Shown here piece by piece: positions 62,743 through 64,000 of a stretch of 64,000 nucleotides of DNA. How positions within the stretch are numbered: position 1 is the stretch's first letter; the number at the start of each line of letters is the position of its first letter. The position numbers and the translations under genes are program-made. Where the stretch lies: the NCBI RefSeq assembly GCF_900177615.1, contig NZ_FXAP01000001.1:68825-132824 (forward strand), in the 5' to 3' direction. Source of the stretch: Plantibacter flavus. Its GTDB lineage: Bacteria > Actinomycetota > Actinomycetes > Actinomycetales > Microbacteriaceae. The notes under the pieces are model-generated. The model was given only the letters and a program-made list of their open reading frames with translations, did no database searches and was not told where the DNA came from.

Positions 62743-64000
62743 GTGTACTCGTACGAAATGGAACCGGCCGAGGTCCGCCGTTGGCTCGCTGTGGCGGGGC
62801 CCGGCAGACTGGTGCTGGTCGACGCCCAGGGCGACGACACCGCCGCTGCCGCATTCGCCGCAGACCTCCCGGGCGACGCGTCGCTGTCGCTGATCGTCGA
62901 CCGCCTCGCGGCCGGCGGTCTCTCGAACACGCCCGCGTTCGCCGCGGCCGTCTGGGACGAATCGGGCGCGACGGTCATCGTTCGCGGGCTCGCGGCCGCC
63001 GTCGTGACGAGCGCCGCCGGGACCGAGACGGTCCTGGGCGCCCGCGCGACCACCTGGGTCGAGGAACACCACGCGGACGCGGTGAGCGTCACGCTCCGGA
63101 GCGACCAGCCGAACCCGTCCGGCGTGCGCCTCCCGCTCGGGTCGGGAGCCGTCTGGACGACCTCCATCACGGCGACCCTCGACGAGGAGGCCACGGCTTC
63201 CCTCGCCACTCCGACCAGCGACGAGCGCCGGCCGTCCGAGTCCACGAGCGCGCCGACCGCGGCGGAGCAGCTCGCGGCCCCGCCCGTCCCGGCCCCCGCC
63301 GAGCCCGCTGCATCCGCGGCGACCTCGGACGACGCGGACGACGGGACGGCCGGCGATGAGGCGACCCCGGTGGCGCACGTCGAGCCCGTTCAGCCACTCC
63401 ACGTCGTGCCGTCCGTCTCCGACACCCAGTTCTTCCACGACGAGGACGACCCGGACGAGACCCCGTCGACCCCGGAGGAGCCCGTCGACGAGGGCTACGA
63501 CTTCCTGTTCGGCCAGACCGTGCTCCGTCCGGTCGGTGCAGCGGCGGTCGACGAGGCCGGCGACGCCGAACGCGCGGCGGCCGAGGCGTCGGCCCACCAG
63601 CAGGCGGCCGCCACCGCAGCCGCCGCGCCGGAACCCGCAGCAGCCGGACCATCGGACCTCGGCGACCACGACGGCCACACGATCCTCGCCGAGGATCTCG
63701 CCGCACTGCGTGCGCGTCGCGCGGCCGAGACCCCGCCTGCTCGGTCGAGCACCCCGTCGGCCACGCCGCTCACGTACCTCGAACTCCCCGGCGGCACTCG
63801 CCAGTCGCTCGCCTCGCCCGTCGTGCTCGGCCGGGCGCCGAGCGTCTCGCAGGTCCCGGCGTCAGTCGTCCCGACGCTCGTCACGCTCACGGGAGACGAC
63901 ATCTCGCGGAGCCACGTGCGCGTCGCGGTCGAGGGCGGCACGGTCGTCGTCACCGACCTCCACTCGCGGAACGGCACGCAGGTCGTCCTGCCCGGTCAGG
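62743..64000 (+). CDS. FHA domain protein, partial at the right edge
   Basis: Open from the GTG at 62743 (AGAGGAG five bases upstream) to the window end, 419 codons with no stop. An N-terminal domain (~1-145) with LAVAGPGRLVLVDAQGDD and ARATTWVEEHHADAVSV is followed by a long acidic Ala/Pro/Glu linker (~155-335). An FHA domain begins near 345 (LGRAPSVSQ, DISRSHVRV, TDLHSRNGT) and is cut by the window edge. Plan and length match the FHA protein at 48402, so the two are probably paralogous ends of one signalling module. Protein kinase genes are expected beyond the edge. Confidence 0.85.
   Translation, partial: MYSYEMEPAEVRRWLAVAGPGRLVLVDAQGDDTAAAAFAADLPGDASLSLIVDRLAAGGLSNTPAFAAAVWDESGATVIVRGLAAAVVTSAAGTETVLGARATTWVEEHHADAVSVTLRSDQPNPSGVRLPLGSGAVWTTSITATLDEEATASLATPTSDERRPSESTSAPTAAEQLAAPPVPAPAEPAASAATSDDADDGTAGDEATPVAHVEPVQPLHVVPSVSDTQFFHDEDDPDETPSTPEEPVDEGYDFLFGQTVLRPVGAAAVDEAGDAERAAAEASAHQQAAATAAAAPEPAAAGPSDLGDHDGHTILAEDLAALRARRAAETPPARSSTPSATPLTYLELPGGTRQSLASPVVLGRAPSVSQVPASVVPTLVTLTGDDISRSHVRVAVEGGTVVVTDLHSRNGTQVVLPGQ

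Noticed and set aside
48402-64000. Classical mycobacterial ESX locus
   Set aside because: No EccB, EccD, EccE or mycosin is visible, and the motor has EssC-type FHA and membrane-helix order.

Overview
The window is very GC-rich and its genes are packed and often translationally coupled (ATGA, GTGA and TGATG junctions). It uses GTG and TTG starts freely and carries an lhr-nei pair, pxpABC, rpoB-rpoC and a type VII secretion-like locus. Together these point to a Gram-positive actinobacterium, most likely a member of the Microbacteriaceae. That placement is inference from protein character, not from a marker phylogeny.

Layout. 1-430: three ~70-bp repeat copies carrying the palindrome half CTGAGCYTGTCGAAG. 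479-6177 (minus): DNA repair pair nei and lhr. 6330-9160: NUDIX-like protein, GNAT acetyltransferase, DEAD-box RNA helicase. 9543-27417 (plus): one catabolic region of fifteen genes. It encodes a GH127 beta-L-arabinofuranosidase, a five-part peptide ABC importer, a prolyl aminopeptidase-like hydrolase, an Xaa-Pro aminopeptidase, a GntR/FCD regulator, a three-subunit D-hydroxyproline-dehydrogenase-like oxidoreductase, a DapA-family deaminase, a two-cysteine hydroxyproline epimerase and an alpha-ketoglutarate semialdehyde dehydrogenase-like enzyme. 27455-34389: small housekeeping and hypothetical genes, several apparently leaderless. 34446-36789: 5-oxoprolinase pxpABC. 37027-44445: rpoB-rpoC. 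44618-48273: cell-envelope proteins. 48402-64000: a type VII secretion-like locus that runs off the right edge.

How the parts work together. The central region reads as an import-and-degrade system for hydroxyproline-rich plant glycopeptides (extensin fragments or arabinosylated peptide hormones). Peptides enter through the Opp/Dpp-type transporter, the cytoplasmic GH127 enzyme strips beta-L-arabinofuranose from hydroxyproline, two proline-directed peptidases release free hydroxyproline, and a complete epimerase/dehydrogenase/deaminase/semialdehyde-dehydrogenase pathway converts it to alpha-ketoglutarate. Both promoters of the region carry the same palindromic core, GTGT(G/C)ACAC, placed over or next to the -10 box, and a GntR gene lies between the two operons. 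The individual enzyme families are known. Their combination with GH127 in one regulon is what I regard as the main discovery candidate.

The right end holds an EssC-like motor with an FHA domain, WXG100-like proteins, an alpha/beta-hydrolase probable effector, lipoproteins placed like immunity or partner genes, a PP2C phosphatase and two further FHA proteins. This suggests secretion controlled by threonine phosphorylation. An identical 18-bp palindrome precedes two of its transcription units at the same distance from a -10-like element. The lipoprotein gene after the lipase-like gene is frameshifted at a run of six G. Limits: all functions come from reading motifs by eye; no database search, alignment or structure prediction was run.
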